Of a DNA stretch of 52,026 bases, positions 18,420 to 29,162 are shown piece by piece. A program made the position numbers and the translations under genes. Below the pieces are notes generated by a model. It saw nothing but the letters and a program-made list of their open reading frames with translations, was not told the origin of the DNA and made no database searches. The DNA comes from Methylophaga sp. (GTDB taxonomy: Bacteria; Pseudomonadota; Gammaproteobacteria; Nitrosococcales; Methylophagaceae): assembly GCA_002733505.1 (NCBI GenBank), contig NVVW01000020.1:1-52026 (forward strand). Direction: 5' to 3'. Positions within the stretch are counted from its first letter, which is position 1. The number at the start of each line of letters is the position of its first letter.

Positions 18420-18545
18420 GATCCTTAGCTACCCTATCTGCTCCCTTGCTCTTGAAAGAAATAGGTGACTATTATTAAGTTGCATTATTCAAGAGTGCGC
18501 AGGATCATAAAAATGGCAAAAGGCAAGACCTGACACCTTTGTTTC
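18398..18545. repeat. Left arm of a 148-bp inverted repeat pair
   Basis: The stretch from TCAGGATAGGTATAAAAGC to GACCTGACACCTTTG is repeated in inverted orientation at 19656-19805 with only about four differences by eye. The pair brackets the phosphodiesterase gene. The GACCTGACACC / GGTGTCAGGTC part resembles repeats that flank REP-associated (Y1) transposases in other genomes; this is recollection, not a search result. Confidence 0.85.
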
Positions 18546-18591
18546 TTCTATTTTATTGCATTGTTGGTAACAACAATAATCCCCCGGTCAG

Positions 18592-19449
18592 TTACCAAGC
18601 TCCCATTATCACTTTGTGCTGAGATTGCTCCCGCTCTTCATTCAGCAATAAATTTTCAGTCACAGGTTTACTATGATCGAGGAGTCCCAGTAGTTCACAG
18701 ATAACACCGCAAATCTCTGTTTGTTTTGGTGCGCAAGCTGCTTGATGAGAGAAACGATTGCCAATGACATACAAGGGAATATCTCGTTCTTCGGCTAAAG
18801 CGCCGCCGTGGCTTTTATCCGTATTCATGCCATGATCTGCAGTAATGATAATTTGGTAACCTGCTTCAATCCAAGTTGGAAGGTATTCGGATAGCTCTTT
18901 ATCTGATCGGCGAGTGGTGTTGCGGTAATGAGAACTGTCAAGTCCTGAGTGATGCCCTGCTTCATCAATACTCATAGGGTGAATCAATAGAAAGTCAGGG
19001 TCGTAACGGCGACGTAATAATTCAGCATCAAGGTACAAATGACCGTCAGGGTATTGCCCATCGTGGTAAAAAGAACCATATTGGATAAGTTGTTCGGTAT
19101 CTGCTGTATGGCGGTCTCGTACAGCGTTGTAAGGGCTTTCGTTATACAGTTCGCTGAACCAATGAAAGGCAGCGGCAGCGGTGGACAATCCCGCTTCGCG
19201 AGCCAGACTGAAAACGCTTTTTTGGTTGGAGTTACGTACCACCTGGTTGTGAACGATTCCGCTAACGGCGGGTGTCACACCCGTTAGGATGGTTTCGTAG
19301 AGTGGGCGAGACATAGAGGGTAATTCGCACTGTACTTTGTACAGTGTTGCCCAGCCTTGCTCGCCTAACGACTGAACAAACCCCATGCATTGCTCGGCAA
19401 CCTTATACGCTAAACCATCAAGGACAATGAGTATTACTTTGTCTGTCAT
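18592..19449 (-). CDS. Type I phosphodiesterase/nucleotide pyrophosphatase-like hydrolase
   Basis: A 285-residue metal-dependent hydrolase of the alkaline phosphatase superfamily. The start MTDKVILIVLDGL at 19449 is preceded by GGAG five bases upstream; an in-frame ATG 12 codons earlier lacks one. Two-metal site residues are visible: Asp11 in VLDGL, a Ser nucleophile candidate in ELPSMSRP, SIDEAGHHSG, and TADHGMNTDKSHGG. No signal peptide or membrane anchor, so probably cytoplasmic. The substrate is unknown. It is framed by 148-bp inverted repeats, suggesting it moved or was trapped as a cassette. Confidence 0.8.
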   Translation of the reverse strand: MTDKVILIVLDGLAYKVAEQCMGFVQSLGEQGWATLYKVQCELPSMSRPLYETILTGVTPAVSGIVHNQVVRNSNQKSVFSLAREAGLSTAAAAFHWFSELYNESPYNAVRDRHTADTEQLIQYGSFYHDGQYPDGHLYLDAELLRRRYDPDFLLIHPMSIDEAGHHSGLDSSHYRNTTRRSDKELSEYLPTWIEAGYQIIITADHGMNTDKSHGGALAEERDIPLYVIGNRFSHQAACAPKQTEICGVICELLGLLDHSKPVTENLLLNEEREQSQHKVIMGAW

Positions 19450-19655
19450 ATATACTCCAAATACAGGACTAAATGAAGAAGTCATTTTTCGATGACTAAC
19501 AGTGCAAAAAGAATACGCACGTTTTATGACGAATAAATGACATTATAAGGTCAGTTTGATGACAAATTATTTAATTAAAGGGGGCATTACCTAACGAACC
19601 CCCACGAAATAATCAATAAAAACAGTATATTAATCTAAATAACAAGGAACTTTCA

Positions 19656-19805
19656 AAAAAACAAAGGTGTCAGGTCTTACCTTTTGCCATTTTTATGATC
19701 CTGCGCACTCTTGAATAATGCAACTTAATAATAGTTATCTATTTCTTTCAAGAGCAAGGGAGCAGATAGGGTAGCTAAGGATCTTAGCTTTTATACCTAT
19801 CCTGA
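19656..19805. repeat. Right arm of the 148-bp inverted repeat pair
   Basis: Near-identical reverse complement of 18398-18545. With it, the gap 19450-19978 upstream of the phosphodiesterase gene contains no gene: it holds the likely promoter region (19450-19655), this repeat, a perfect 16-bp hairpin (19822-19867) and about 110 bases with nothing recognisable. Confidence 0.85.
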
Positions 19806-19821
19806 AAACCAAACTGTCTGC

Positions 19822-19867
19822 CCCTAGACAAATATGGAACAAATATTGCCTCCATATTTGTCTAGGG
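19822..19867. repeat. Perfect 16-bp inverted repeat, 14-base loop
   Basis: CCCTAGACAAATATGG (19822-19837) and CCATATTTGTCTAGGG (19852-19867) are exact reverse complements. No T-run follows, so it is not an ordinary terminator. It may be the end structure of a mobile repeat or a protein-binding site. Confidence 0.7.
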
Positions 19868-19978
19868 AAATACTGAATAAGTTGATTCTATTTATACCTA
19901 GGAAATATTACGACACCATCAAGCGACTGTGGTAAATTTTTGCCACTTATGAAAATACCAATATGTTAGGAGTTAAAG

Positions 19979-20101
19979 TTATGGAAATTTTAGCTCATCA
20001 CCTCGACGAAAGATTTCAACTTCAGCAACATCAAGCTGAAACTCGCGTGGAATACGAACAGCTTGTGAATTACCACTTTTAAAAACCCGTGTTGTTGTCA
20101 T
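19979..20101 (-). pseudogene. vapB: Truncated VapB-type antitoxin
   Basis: Forty codons: ATG at 20101-20099 with AGGAG upstream, then MTTTRVFKSGNSQAVRIPRE and onward to EVEIFRRGDELKFP, then a stop. This is the AbrB/SpoVT-type DNA-binding domain of VapB antitoxins, whose usual length is about 75-80 residues. The C-terminal half that neutralises the VapC toxin is missing, and no vapC follows. It lies 57 bases downstream of mutS on the same strand. Probably a decayed toxin-antitoxin locus, possibly still able to bind DNA. Confidence 0.7.
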
Positions 20102-20157
20102 TAGCGGAAACTCCTGTATATATTTTAGCGCGCTTCAAATTGCAAATCAAACTGATC

Positions 20158-22725
20158 CTAATTTTTATGCAGTAAATTCAATAACTTATACAGCTCATCC
20201 ATCGCCTGTTTAGGCGATAACTCATCTAGATTTAACTTAAGCAAAGCCTGTTCGACCTCAGAAAGTTCATCATTTTGTTTAGCATCATTAAATAAATCAG
20301 TTTGAGGTGACGATTCGTTAGCTGAGGATACTCGTCCAGCCTCTAACGATAACAACTTTTGCCTCGCCACTTTAATCACATCATTTGGCACACCAGCCAA
20401 CAGTGCTACTTGCAAGCCGTAGCTTTGATTAGCCGCACCGGCTTTCACTTGGTGCAAAAATACAATCTTATCGCCGTGTTCTATGGCATCTAAATGCACA
20501 TTTTTTGCGTTGTCATACTGTGTTGGTAATTCTGTTAGTTCAAAATAATGGGTGGCAAACAAGGTGTAGGCATTGATATCTTTCACTAATTTCTCAGCAC
20601 AGGCCCATGCCAGTGATAAACCATCAAAGGTGCTGGTGCCCCGCCCTATTTCATCCATCAAGATCAGGCTTTGATCGGTGGCATTATTTAATATATTGGC
20701 TGTTTCACTCATTTCAACCATAAAGGTAGAACGACCTGATGCTAAATCATCAGAAGCCCCTATTCGGGTAAATATCTGATCAATAGATCCAATTACTGCT
20801 TTTGTTGCCGGTACAAAACTGCCAATATGCGCCATCAATACAATCAATGCTATTTGTCGCATATAAGTAGATTTTCCACCCATATTGGGCCCTGTTATTA
20901 GTAATAATCGTCGTTGTTCGTTAAAATCTAAATCATTGGGGGTGAAATTTTGCTCGGTGGTGCTTTCAACCACAGGATGCCGCCCAGCTTCAATATAAAT
21001 GCCCGGTTGTTCGCTAAAGTCAGGGGCACTATAATCTAGTGTTTCAGCGCGCTCCGCTAAATTAGCCAATACATCTAATTCTGCCAAGGCATTGGCTGAA
21101 ACTTCTAATGCAGCAAGATCAGGTTCTAATTTACTAAACAGTTCTTCATACAAGGCTTTTTCTAATGCCAAAGCACGTTCATTGGCGCTCAACACTTGAT
21201 CTTCAAATTCTTTCAGCTCAGGCGTGATATAACGCTCTGCATTTTTCAGCGTTTGGCGGCGCACATATTCTGTCGGCACCTCAAAGCGTTGCGAGCGGCT
21301 AATTTCTATAAAATAGCCATGCACACGGTTATAGCCTACTTTTAATGTGGGGACACCGGTGCGCTCACGTTCGCGTTGTTCCAAATCAAGCAAAAATTGA
21401 TTAGCATCATCACGAATACTGCGTAATTGGTCTAGTTGCTCGTTATATCCGGCGGCAATCACCCCGCCATCACGAATTAACACCGGCGGCTCATCAATTA
21501 ATGCTGTTGTTAACAATTTCAGTAATTCTGGAAATTGCCCTAATTCACGGTCAAGTTGTTTAAGTCGATTAGTTTCAACACTTGCTAACACATCATGTAT
21601 CGCTGGCAAAGCTTCAATGGTAGTGCGTACTTGCATAAAATCACGTGGCCTAGCGGTCTTCAATGAAATACGCGCTAAAACACGTTCGATATCACCAAGC
21701 CGTTTAAGTTCGGTCTGTATTGGCTCTATAAGTTGCAAATCAATAAGTTGCTGAATAGCCTGCTGGCGCTGTTTTAAAACCGAATATTGTCGCAACGGTC
21801 GTAATAACCAACGTCGCAGCAAGCGCGCACCCATTGCTGTAGTGGTTTTATCTAATATTGATAATAAAGTGTTATCTCGCCCACCTGACAAATTAGTTTC
21901 CAGTTCAAGATTACGCCGTGTCGCTAAATCAAGTTGAATGCTGTCGCTGGTTTGCTCAACACTTAGGCTGCGCAAATGCGGCAATGCGGTGCGATGGGTT
22001 TGTTGTGCGTAATTTAATAAGCAGCCAGCAGCGGTTATCGCCAACGGCATCTCATCACAGCCAAAGCCTTTTAAATCATGTATTTGAAAATGTTCGCATA
22101 ATCGTCGTGTTGCGCCTTCTAAATCAAAATGCCATGGCGGTAATGTGCGAACCGTTTTTGAAAACTCAGCTAAGACCTCGGTCTGTGACTCGTCAATTAA
22201 AATTTCTGCTGCTTGCAAGCGGGCTAACTCTGCTTCGAGATCAGATAATGATGTTAATTCACTAATTGTGAAGCGACCACTACTCAATTCAGCCACCGCT
22301 AGACCATAACTGCCTTTTTGCTCATACACCGCCACTAATAGGTTTTCATTACGGCTATCGAGCAGTGCTTCTTCGGTGAGTGTGCCCGGTGTAATTACCC
22401 GCACCACTTGCCGATCAACCGGGCCTTTGCTAGTCGCTGGGTCGCCAATTTGCTCACAAATAGCAACCGACACACCCTTATTAATTAAACGTGCTAAATA
22501 CGAATCAGCCGCATGATAAGGAATGCCCGCCATCGGGATCGGCTTGCCATTGCTATTGCCGCGCGCTGTTAAAGTGATATCCAATAATTCTGCCGCGCTA
22601 TGCGCATCGTCATAAAACATCTCATAAAAATCACCCATGCGATAAAACAACAGATAATCTGGATTTTCAGCTTTGATCCGCATATATTGCTGCATCATCG
22701 GTGTGTGGTTTTGATTGGCACTCAT
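20158..22725 (-). CDS. mutS: DNA mismatch repair protein MutS
   Basis: An 855-residue mismatch-recognition ATPase. The N-terminal mismatch-binding motif is intact (DFYEMF in [11 protein letters not shown]), as are Walker [12 protein letters not shown] near residue 615, the Walker B region [14 protein letters not shown], and a C-terminal helical tail. Length and motifs are normal. It is divergent from pncC-recA with only 17 bases between the start codons, so the two promoters must overlap or lie inside genes. Confidence 0.97.
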   Translation of the reverse strand: MSANQNHTPMMQQYMRIKAENPDYLLFYRMGDFYEMFYDDAHSAAELLDITLTARGNSNGKPIPMAGIPYHAADSYLARLINKGVSVAICEQIGDPATSKGPVDRQVVRVITPGTLTEEALLDSRNENLLVAVYEQKGSYGLAVAELSSGRFTISELTSLSDLEAELARLQAAEILIDESQTEVLAEFSKTVRTLPPWHFDLEGATRRLCEHFQIHDLKGFGCDEMPLAITAAGCLLNYAQQTHRTALPHLRSLSVEQTSDSIQLDLATRRNLELETNLSGGRDNTLLSILDKTTTAMGARLLRRWLLRPLRQYSVLKQRQQAIQQLIDLQLIEPIQTELKRLGDIERVLARISLKTARPRDFMQVRTTIEALPAIHDVLASVETNRLKQLDRELGQFPELLKLLTTALIDEPPVLIRDGGVIAAGYNEQLDQLRSIRDDANQFLLDLEQRERERTGVPTLKVGYNRVHGYFIEISRSQRFEVPTEYVRRQTLKNAERYITPELKEFEDQVLSANERALALEKALYEELFSKLEPDLAALEVSANALAELDVLANLAERAETLDYSAPDFSEQPGIYIEAGRHPVVESTTEQNFTPNDLDFNEQRRLLLITGPNMGGKSTYMRQIALIVLMAHIGSFVPATKAVIGSIDQIFTRIGASDDLASGRSTFMVEMSETANILNNATDQSLILMDEIGRGTSTFDGLSLAWACAEKLVKDINAYTLFATHYFELTELPTQYDNAKNVHLDAIEHGDKIVFLHQVKAGAANQSYGLQVALLAGVPNDVIKVARQKLLSLEAGRVSSANESSPQTDLFNDAKQNDELSEVEQALLKLNLDELSPKQAMDELYKLLNLLHKN

Positions 22726-22742
22726 CTGCTATATTGTAGCGT

Positions 22743-23240
22743 ATGAAAATACATTCTGACGACGATCTTCAACAATTAACTGCACAAGCTGCCCAATCGT
22801 TATTAAAAAAACAGTGGTCACTATCGGTTGCCGAATCCTGCACAGGTGGTTGGGTCGCTAAGTGTTGCACTGATCTTGCAGGAAGTTCCGCCTGGTTTGA
22901 ACGGGGCTTTGTGACCTATAGTAATCAAGCAAAACAAGATATGTTGGGCGTTGATACTGAAACATTGAATATTGATGGCGCGGTCAGCGAGCAAACCGTG
23001 ATTGCAATGGCACAAGGCGCTTTGCAAAATTCTAATGCCAATATCAGTGTCTCTATCAGCGGAATTGCTGGCCCTGATGGTGGTTCTGATGAAAAACCGA
23101 TTGGCACGGTTTGGCTTGCTTGGGCTACTGAAAAATCCGCTAAAGCTGAACTTCATCATTTTTCTGGCAACCGTGATGCAGTCAGACGACAAGCTGTTGC
23201 AGCGGCATTAAAAGGAATCATTAAAATCGCTAGAGCGTGA
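22743..23240 (+). CDS. pncC: Nicotinamide-nucleotide amidase (CinA C-terminal domain)
   Basis: A 165-residue deamidase that recycles nicotinamide mononucleotide to nicotinate mononucleotide in NAD salvage. It has the stand-alone CinA C-terminal fold: LSVAESCTGGWVAKCCTDLAGSSAWF with the catalytic Ser region, YSNQAKQDMLGV, and SGIAGPDGGSDEKPIGTVWLAW. Its position before recA is the common gammaproteobacterial order. The TGA stop codon abuts the MITE at 23241. Confidence 0.93.
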   Translation: MKIHSDDDLQQLTAQAAQSLLKKQWSLSVAESCTGGWVAKCCTDLAGSSAWFERGFVTYSNQAKQDMLGVDTETLNIDGAVSEQTVIAMAQGALQNSNANISVSISGIAGPDGGSDEKPIGTVWLAWATEKSAKAELHHFSGNRDAVRRQAVAAALKGIIKIARA

Positions 23241-23402
23241 ATACCCGTAATCAATAAAACTGCACATTTTCTAGCATCCATCCTGAATGCGCTATCTGCG
23301 TTATATTATCGAGAAATATGACAATATTACACCAATAATATGCCTTGCTAGCCCATCCATTATGAACACTAGGTAAACAGCAGTTTCATTGAATACGGGT
23401 AT
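23241..23402. mobile_element. 162-bp MITE with 23-bp inverted ends between pncC and recA
   Basis: The left end 23241-23263 (ATACCCGTAATCAATAAAAC plus TGC) and the right end 23380-23402 are inverted repeats matching at 21 of 23 positions. The ATACCCGTAATCA end is that of copies A and B, but the interior differs, so it is a related subtype. It begins on the base after the pncC stop codon and ends 51 bases before recA. No clear target duplication was found. Confidence 0.75.
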
Positions 23403-23453
23403 ATGGGATAATCGCGCTCTTACCTATTCAGATCCCACATAAGGCTCATATTA

Positions 23454-24491
23454 ATGGACGATAATAAGAAAAAAGCACTCGGCGCAGCACTTAGCCAAAT
23501 AGAAAAGCAATTTGGTAAAGGTGCAGTGATGCGTTTGGGTGACTCTGCCGCTGCTCGTGATATTGAAGTTGTATCTACAGGCTCTATTGGTCTTGATGTT
23601 GCTTTAGGCATAGGTGGCTTACCACGAGGCCGTGTTGTTGAAATATATGGTCCAGAATCTTCAGGCAAAACAACACTTACATTGCATGCCATTGCAGAAA
23701 TGCAAAAACTGGGCGGCACCGCTGCATTTGTTGATGCCGAGCATGCCTTAGATCCACTTTACGCCACCAAATTAGGTGTTAATATTGACGATTTATTAGT
23801 TTCACAACCTGACACCGGTGAGCAAGCCTTAGAAATCACCGATATGTTAGTGCGCTCTGGTGCTGTTGACATAATTGTTATTGACTCTGTTGCCGCACTC
23901 ACACCCAAAGCTGAAATTGAAGGTGATATGGGCGACAGCCATATGGGTTTACAAGCGCGTTTAATGTCTCAAGCATTGCGCAAGCTCACTGCAAATATCA
24001 AACGTTCAAATACCTTGGTTGTTTTCATCAATCAACTTCGTATGAAAATTGGCGTTATGTTTGGTAGCCCTGAAACAACTACCGGTGGTAATGCCCTTAA
24101 ATTCTACGCCTCTGTTCGCCTTGATATTCGTCGTATCGGCGCTATCAAAAAAGGCGATGAAATATTAGGTAATGAAACTCGCGTTAAAGTAGTTAAAAAT
24201 AAAGTGGCACCTCCTTTCAAACAAGTGGTATTCGATATTCTTTATGGTGAAGGTATTTCACATGAAGGCGAGTTAATCGATCTTGGTGTTGAGAATAATA
24301 TCGTAGAAAAAGCCGGTGCTTGGTATAGCTACAGCGGCACACGTATTGGTCAGGGTAAAGATAATGTGCGTACCTATCTGAAAGAACATCCTGAAATGGC
24401 AGATAAAATTGAAGCTAAAATTCGTGCCATCCTATTACCGAAAGACACACCTGATAAAGCGAGCGCTAAAGCGAAAGATAAGGCTGGCTAA
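23454..24491 (+). CDS. recA: Recombinase RecA
   Basis: A 345-residue recombinase that forms filaments on single-stranded DNA, drives strand exchange and induces SOS by LexA self-cleavage. Walker [10 protein letters not shown] starts at residue 66, followed by the conserved [46 protein letters not shown], and [21 protein letters not shown] blocks. The start is preceded by AAGG. I could not find a CTG-N10-CAG LexA box in the 51 bases between the MITE and the start, so its SOS control is unclear here. Confidence 0.98.
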   Translation: MDDNKKKALGAALSQIEKQFGKGAVMRLGDSAAARDIEVVSTGSIGLDVALGIGGLPRGRVVEIYGPESSGKTTLTLHAIAEMQKLGGTAAFVDAEHALDPLYATKLGVNIDDLLVSQPDTGEQALEITDMLVRSGAVDIIVIDSVAALTPKAEIEGDMGDSHMGLQARLMSQALRKLTANIKRSNTLVVFINQLRMKIGVMFGSPETTTGGNALKFYASVRLDIRRIGAIKKGDEILGNETRVKVVKNKVAPPFKQVVFDILYGEGISHEGELIDLGVENNIVEKAGAWYSYSGTRIGQGKDNVRTYLKEHPEMADKIEAKIRAILLPKDTPDKASAKAKDKAG

Positions 24492-24926
24492 ATGAGCAAG
24501 CAATCGCTGCGCGAACGGGCGATGAATTTCTTAGCGAGGCGTGAACACAGTGTTGATGAACTCATCACTAAATTAGTCAAAGCAGAATTTGACCGTGATG
24601 ATGTGCTAACCACTATCGCAAGGTTAACAGAACAAGATCTACAAAGTGATCAACGGTTTGCCGAAAATTACACACGATATCGTTCGAATCGTGGCTTTGG
24701 TGACCAAAAGATTAGACAAGAATTAAAAGAACGTGGTGTGGCTGTTGAGCTTATCAATGACACATTAGATAATGCAGATATTGATTGGTTTGCACTTGCC
24801 ACTACGGTCAAATGCAAACGTTTTGGAGAGCAAAAACCGGGGGATATTAAAGAACGTGCCAAGCAACAGCGTTTTTTACACTATCGCGGCTTTACTCATG
24901 AACAAATAAATGAAAGTTTTAGATGA
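24492..24926 (+). CDS. recX: Regulatory protein RecX
   Basis: A 144-residue helical protein that binds the RecA filament groove and limits its activity. Helix-repeat features of the family are visible: [52 protein letters not shown], and the C-terminal [15 protein letters not shown]. It starts on the base after the recA stop codon and its own stop overlaps the alaS start (ATGA), so recA-recX-alaS are coupled. Confidence 0.95.
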   Translation: MSKQSLRERAMNFLARREHSVDELITKLVKAEFDRDDVLTTIARLTEQDLQSDQRFAENYTRYRSNRGFGDQKIRQELKERGVAVELINDTLDNADIDWFALATTVKCKRFGEQKPGDIKERAKQQRFLHYRGFTHEQINESFR

Positions 24927-27526
24927 AAAGTAGCTCAGATATTCGCCAGCTTTTTCTGGATTTTTTCCAAGAAAGAGGTCATACCGTTGTAGCCAGCAGT
25001 CCGCTGGTTCCGGCTAACGACCCCACTTTGCTATTTACTAATGCGGGCATGGTGCAATTTAAAGAGCTGTTTTTAGGTCAAGAAACCCGTAAATATACAC
25101 GGGCAGTAACAACGCAACGCTGTGTACGTGCCGGCGGCAAACATAATGATTTAGAAAATGTCGGTTATACCGCGCGTCACCATACTTTCTTCGAAATGTT
25201 AGGCAATTTCAGCTTTGGTGATTATTTCAAACGTGAAGCTATTCAATACGCATGGCAATTTCTAACTGAAACACTAGAACTACCTGCTGAAAAATTGTGG
25301 ATCACCATTTTTGAAGATGACGATGAAGCCGCTGAAATTTGGCTCAATGAGATCGGTGTAGATCCTGCTCGCCTTTCTCGTATTGGTGCAAAAGATAACT
25401 TCTGGTCGATGGGCGATACCGGTCCTTGCGGTCCTTGCTCTGAAATTTTCTATGATCATGGTGCAGACATTGCCGGCGGCCCTCCGGGTACCCCTGAAGA
25501 AGATGGCGATAGATATATCGAAATTTGGAACCTGGTTTTCATGCAATACGATCGTGCGCAAGATGGCACCATGACCCCGCTTCCAAAACCATCGGTTGAT
25601 ACTGGAATGGGCTTAGAACGCTTAGCTGCAATTTTACAAGGTGAACACAATAATTATCAGATTGATTTATTCCAGCACTTAATTAAAGCGATTCAAGCAT
25701 TATCAGCCACCAAAGACTCATCAAACACGTCATTACGTGTTATTGCTGATCACATTCGTTCATGCGCCTTTATGATTACTGACGGCGTGCAACCTTCAAA
25801 TGAAGGGCGTGGTTATGTATTACGTCGTATTATTCGTCGTGCCATTCGTCATGGTCATAAACTCGGTCTTAAAGAAGATTTCTTCTACAAATTAGTCACG
25901 CCACTTGTTGATGAAATGGGTGAAGCATTCCCTGAATTAGCAAAAGCACAGCCTTTGGTTGAGCGCGCCTTAAAACAAGAAGAAGCCCGCTTTGCTGACA
26001 CATTAGATAACGGCCTTAAGATTCTTGAACATGCTATTGATGAAATGGCTGATAAAGAAATTCCCGGTGAAATAATATTTTTGCTCTATGACACTTACGG
26101 ATTCCCCTTTGACTTAACGGCTGATATTGCGCGTGAACGCAATTTAACGATGGATGTTGCAGGATTTGAACGCGCCATGGAAGCACAACGTACCCGCGCG
26201 CGCGCTGCTAGCCAATTTGCAGGTGCTTTATCAGATCAAGTCAATATCGAAGGTGAAACAGAATTCCTTGGTTATAATTCAACACGCCAACAGGCAGTCA
26301 TCACCAGCATTTTAGTTGATGGCGAACATATTGATCAGCTACATCAAGGACAACAAGGCATTTTAGTATTAGATCACAGCCCTTTTTATGCTGAATCAGG
26401 TGGTCAAGCGGGTGACTTGGGACAAATTTCAACGAATAATGCTAATTTTGAGGTTACCGATACCCGCAAACAAGGCAAAGTATTCACTCATATTGGTGTC
26501 TGTGAACATGGTGACTTTAATGTGGGCGATACTGTTAGCGCACATATCGATGAACATAATCGCACCGCAACAGAGCTCAACCACTCTGCTACTCACCTGC
26601 TCCATGCCGCATTACAGCAAGTCTTAGGCGATCACGTCACCCAAAAGGGATCACTGGTAGATGCGCAACGTTTGCGTTTTGACTTCTCACATTTTGAACC
26701 CGTCAACAGGCAACAATTGCACGACATTGAACGGCTAGTCAATCAACATATTCGCCTTAACCATAAAATTAAAACCAATATAATGGCATTAGACGATGCC
26801 AAACAATCCGGTGCAATGGCTTTGTTTGGTGAAAAATATGAAGAGGATGTACGTGTATTAAGCATGGGTGATTTTTCCACCGAATTATGTGGCGGCACAC
26901 ATGCTCCTCGCACCGGTGGCATTGGTCTGTTAAAAATAGTATCTGAAGCAGGGATCGCATCAGGTGTACGTCGTATTGAAGCCGTGACCGGTGAAAAAGC
27001 ACTTGATTATATTGATGCCAACCAAGCACGATTAAATAAAGTATCCACTATCATCAAAGCCAACCCAAATAATGTTGAAGAAAAAACCGCACAACTTGTT
27101 CAACGCACTCGCCAACTTGAAAAAGAGTTAGATGCCTTAAAAAGTAAATTGGCAAGCAGTGCCGGCAGTGATTTAGCCAGCTCAGCTCAAGACATTGCCG
27201 GCATCAACGTGCTTGCAGCGCAACTTGAAGGTGCTGATGGCAAAAGTTTGCGTGATACAGTTGACCAACTTAAAAATAAACTAGGCACAGCAGCGATAAT
27301 TTTATCGTCTGTTAATGGCGACAAAATAACCCTCATTGCCGGTGTAACAAAAGATGCTACCGATAAAATTCGTGCTGGTGATCTTGTTGCACATGTGGCT
27401 GCACAAGTTGGCGGCAAAGGTGGCGGTCGTTCAGATATGGCGCAAGGTGGTGGTAATCAGCCCGAAAATCTTGGCGCAGCATTAAATTCGGTTTCAGATT
27501 GGATAACCGCGCAGGTGGAAAAATAA
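24923..27526 (+). CDS. alaS: Alanyl-tRNA synthetase
   Basis: An 867-residue enzyme that charges tRNA-Ala. The N-terminal class II catalytic core shows [21 protein letters not shown] and [15 protein letters not shown]. The editing domain has [11 protein letters not shown] and [15 protein letters not shown] with zinc-binding His/Cys, and the C-terminal C-Ala domain ends with [12 protein letters not shown]. Full length. lysC begins one base after its stop codon. Confidence 0.98.
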   Translation: MKSSSDIRQLFLDFFQERGHTVVASSPLVPANDPTLLFTNAGMVQFKELFLGQETRKYTRAVTTQRCVRAGGKHNDLENVGYTARHHTFFEMLGNFSFGDYFKREAIQYAWQFLTETLELPAEKLWITIFEDDDEAAEIWLNEIGVDPARLSRIGAKDNFWSMGDTGPCGPCSEIFYDHGADIAGGPPGTPEEDGDRYIEIWNLVFMQYDRAQDGTMTPLPKPSVDTGMGLERLAAILQGEHNNYQIDLFQHLIKAIQALSATKDSSNTSLRVIADHIRSCAFMITDGVQPSNEGRGYVLRRIIRRAIRHGHKLGLKEDFFYKLVTPLVDEMGEAFPELAKAQPLVERALKQEEARFADTLDNGLKILEHAIDEMADKEIPGEIIFLLYDTYGFPFDLTADIARERNLTMDVAGFERAMEAQRTRARAASQFAGALSDQVNIEGETEFLGYNSTRQQAVITSILVDGEHIDQLHQGQQGILVLDHSPFYAESGGQAGDLGQISTNNANFEVTDTRKQGKVFTHIGVCEHGDFNVGDTVSAHIDEHNRTATELNHSATHLLHAALQQVLGDHVTQKGSLVDAQRLRFDFSHFEPVNRQQLHDIERLVNQHIRLNHKIKTNIMALDDAKQSGAMALFGEKYEEDVRVLSMGDFSTELCGGTHAPRTGGIGLLKIVSEAGIASGVRRIEAVTGEKALDYIDANQARLNKVSTIIKANPNNVEEKTAQLVQRTRQLEKELDALKSKLASSAGSDLASSAQDIAGINVLAAQLEGADGKSLRDTVDQLKNKLGTAAIILSSVNGDKITLIAGVTKDATDKIRAGDLVAHVAAQVGGKGGGRSDMAQGGGNQPENLGAALNSVSDWITAQVEK

Positions 27527-27527
27527 C

Positions 27528-28745
27528 ATGGCATTAATTGTACAAAAATATGGCGGCACATCCGTTGGCACAGTTGAACGCATTCAACACGTTGCTAAAA
27601 AAATAATAAAACAGCAACAAGCCGGTGACGACCTAGTCATTGTAGTTTCTGCGATGAGCGGTGAAACTAATCGGTTAATAGCTTTAGCTAATGAACTTAA
27701 TGACCATCCTCATGGCCGCGAGTTAGATGTTCTTCTATCCACTGGCGAACAAGTTACTATTGCCCTGCTCTGCATGGCATTACAACAACAAGGTGCAAAA
27801 GCCAATTCATATACGGGTAGCCAAGTTCGAATTTTAACGGATAATACCCATAATAAAGCCCGTATTATGGAAATCGATGATAATAAAATCCGTAGCGGTC
27901 TAGCAGATGGACACATCGTTGTGGTCGCCGGCTTTCAAGGCTGTGATGAACATGGCAATATCACCACACTAGGCCGCGGCGGCAGTGATACCACCGCTGT
28001 AGCGCTTGCAGCGGCTTTAAAAGCAGATGAATGTCAGATTTATACCGATGTTGATGGCGTATATACCACCGATCCACGCGTTGTACCCGAAGCGCGCAGG
28101 CTCGATCAAATCACTTACGAAGAAATGTTAGAAATGGCGAGTCTGGGAACAAAAGTATTACAAATTCGCTCTGTAGAATTCGCCCGCAATTATAATGTTC
28201 CGTTACGTGTGCTCTCCTCCTTCAAAGAAGGCGGTGGCACATTAATTACGGCTGAGGATCTCACTATGGAAAAAGCAGTTATATCAGGTATCGCCTTCAA
28301 CCGAGATGAAGCAAAATTAACCGTGCTTGGCGTACCGGATCATCCCGGTATCGCAACTCAAATCCTTGGTCCCATCGCCAAAGAAAATATTGAAGTAGAC
28401 ATGATCATCCAAAATACAGGGCATGATGGCAGCACCGACTTTACATTCACTGTTCATCGTAGTGACTATCAAATAGCATTAAAGATCTTACAACGCACCG
28501 CCGATACACTTAATGCAAGAGAAGTAATTGGTGATGATAAAATCACCAAAGTATCTGTCGTAGGCGTTGGCATGCGTTCACATGCGGGCATTGCTAACAC
28601 CATGTTCGAAACACTGGCTAACGAGAATATCAATATTTGTATGATTTCAACATCAGAAATAAAAATATCCGTTGTGGTTGATGAAAAATATTTAGAACTT
28701 GCGGTTAGATCACTACATAGTACATTTAATCTCGAGCAGGAATAA
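27528..28745 (+). CDS. lysC: Aspartate kinase
   Basis: A 405-residue monofunctional aspartokinase, the first step towards lysine, threonine, methionine and diaminopimelate. The N-terminal catalytic domain has KYGGTSVG, GRGGSDTTAVALAAAL and YTDVDGVYTTDPR. From about 265 the two ACT domains (VLGVPDHPGIATQILGPIAKENIEVDMI and VVGVGMRSHAGIANTMFETLANENINI) suggest feedback control by lysine or threonine. The order alaS-lysC-csrA-tRNA-Ser-tRNA-Arg is well conserved in gammaproteobacteria. Confidence 0.96.
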   Translation: MALIVQKYGGTSVGTVERIQHVAKKIIKQQQAGDDLVIVVSAMSGETNRLIALANELNDHPHGRELDVLLSTGEQVTIALLCMALQQQGAKANSYTGSQVRILTDNTHNKARIMEIDDNKIRSGLADGHIVVVAGFQGCDEHGNITTLGRGGSDTTAVALAAALKADECQIYTDVDGVYTTDPRVVPEARRLDQITYEEMLEMASLGTKVLQIRSVEFARNYNVPLRVLSSFKEGGGTLITAEDLTMEKAVISGIAFNRDEAKLTVLGVPDHPGIATQILGPIAKENIEVDMIIQNTGHDGSTDFTFTVHRSDYQIALKILQRTADTLNAREVIGDDKITKVSVVGVGMRSHAGIANTMFETLANENINICMISTSEIKISVVVDEKYLELAVRSLHSTFNLEQE

Positions 28746-28755
28746 TTCATAGTGG

Positions 28756-28761
28756 TATAAT
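28756..28761 (+). promoter_or_regulatory. Possible -10 element upstream of csrA
   Basis: A perfect TATAAT with an extended TG-like context (GTGGTATAAT) just after lysC. The -35 region is poor. It would give csrA a leader of about 150 bases, consistent with the translation-level control typical of csrA. Confidence 0.4.
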
Positions 28762-28920
28762 ATAGCCTGCTACACAGTAAAAAATGTATTTCTGTAAGAA
28801 TGAAATATTAGAGATGGAATAAATTTTGGTGGCAACCAATACGGTTGAAAATAGTCAAAGTCGAAGAACTATTCCAAAACCACACACTGGATAGTATTTT
28901 TAAAGTTTAAGGAGAATAAT

Positions 28921-29106
28921 ATGCTAATACTCACCCGTCGCATTGGCGAAGCACTCATTATTGGCGATGACGTTGTTGTTAACATTCTAGGCGTTAAAGG
29001 CAATCAAGTAAGAATCGGTATCGATGCACCTAAAGAAATATCGGTACATCGCGAAGAAATCTACGACCGAATTCAAGCCGAAAAAGAACAAACAAAAGCA
29101 GGTTAA
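28921..29106 (+). CDS. csrA: Carbon storage regulator CsrA/RsmA
   Basis: A 61-residue dimeric RNA-binding protein that blocks or stabilises mRNAs by binding GGA motifs around ribosome-binding sites. The sequence [20 protein letters not shown] and the C-terminal [16 protein letters not shown] carry the conserved RNA-contact residues (Leu4, Arg6, Arg44). AAGGAG precedes the start; the GGA it contains could allow autoregulation, as known for the family. Confidence 0.97.
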   Translation: MLILTRRIGEALIIGDDVVVNILGVKGNQVRIGIDAPKEISVHREEIYDRIQAEKEQTKAG

Positions 29107-29143
29107 AACCCAATTTTTTGCTAGCTTATTCACCCACACTTGG

Positions 29144-29149
29144 TATAAT
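29144..29149 (+). promoter_or_regulatory. -10 element of tRNA-Ser promoter
   Basis: TATAAT lies 14 bases before the tRNA-Ser gene, in TTGGTATAATAG. No good -35 at ideal spacing (TTGCTA at 29118-29123 is 20 bases away). Confidence 0.55.
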
Positions 29150-29162
29150 AGTCCGCTTGTGT

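Noticed and set aside
19981..20082. A 33-codon plus-strand ORF with an AGGAG-like sequence before its ATG
   Set aside because: It is antisense to the vapB remnant, whose minus-strand translation matches a known antitoxin motif; the plus-strand product resembles nothing.
23403..23453. LexA (SOS) box before recA
   Set aside because: No CTG-N10-CAG pattern seen here or at the MITE edge; a divergent box cannot be excluded but is not supported.
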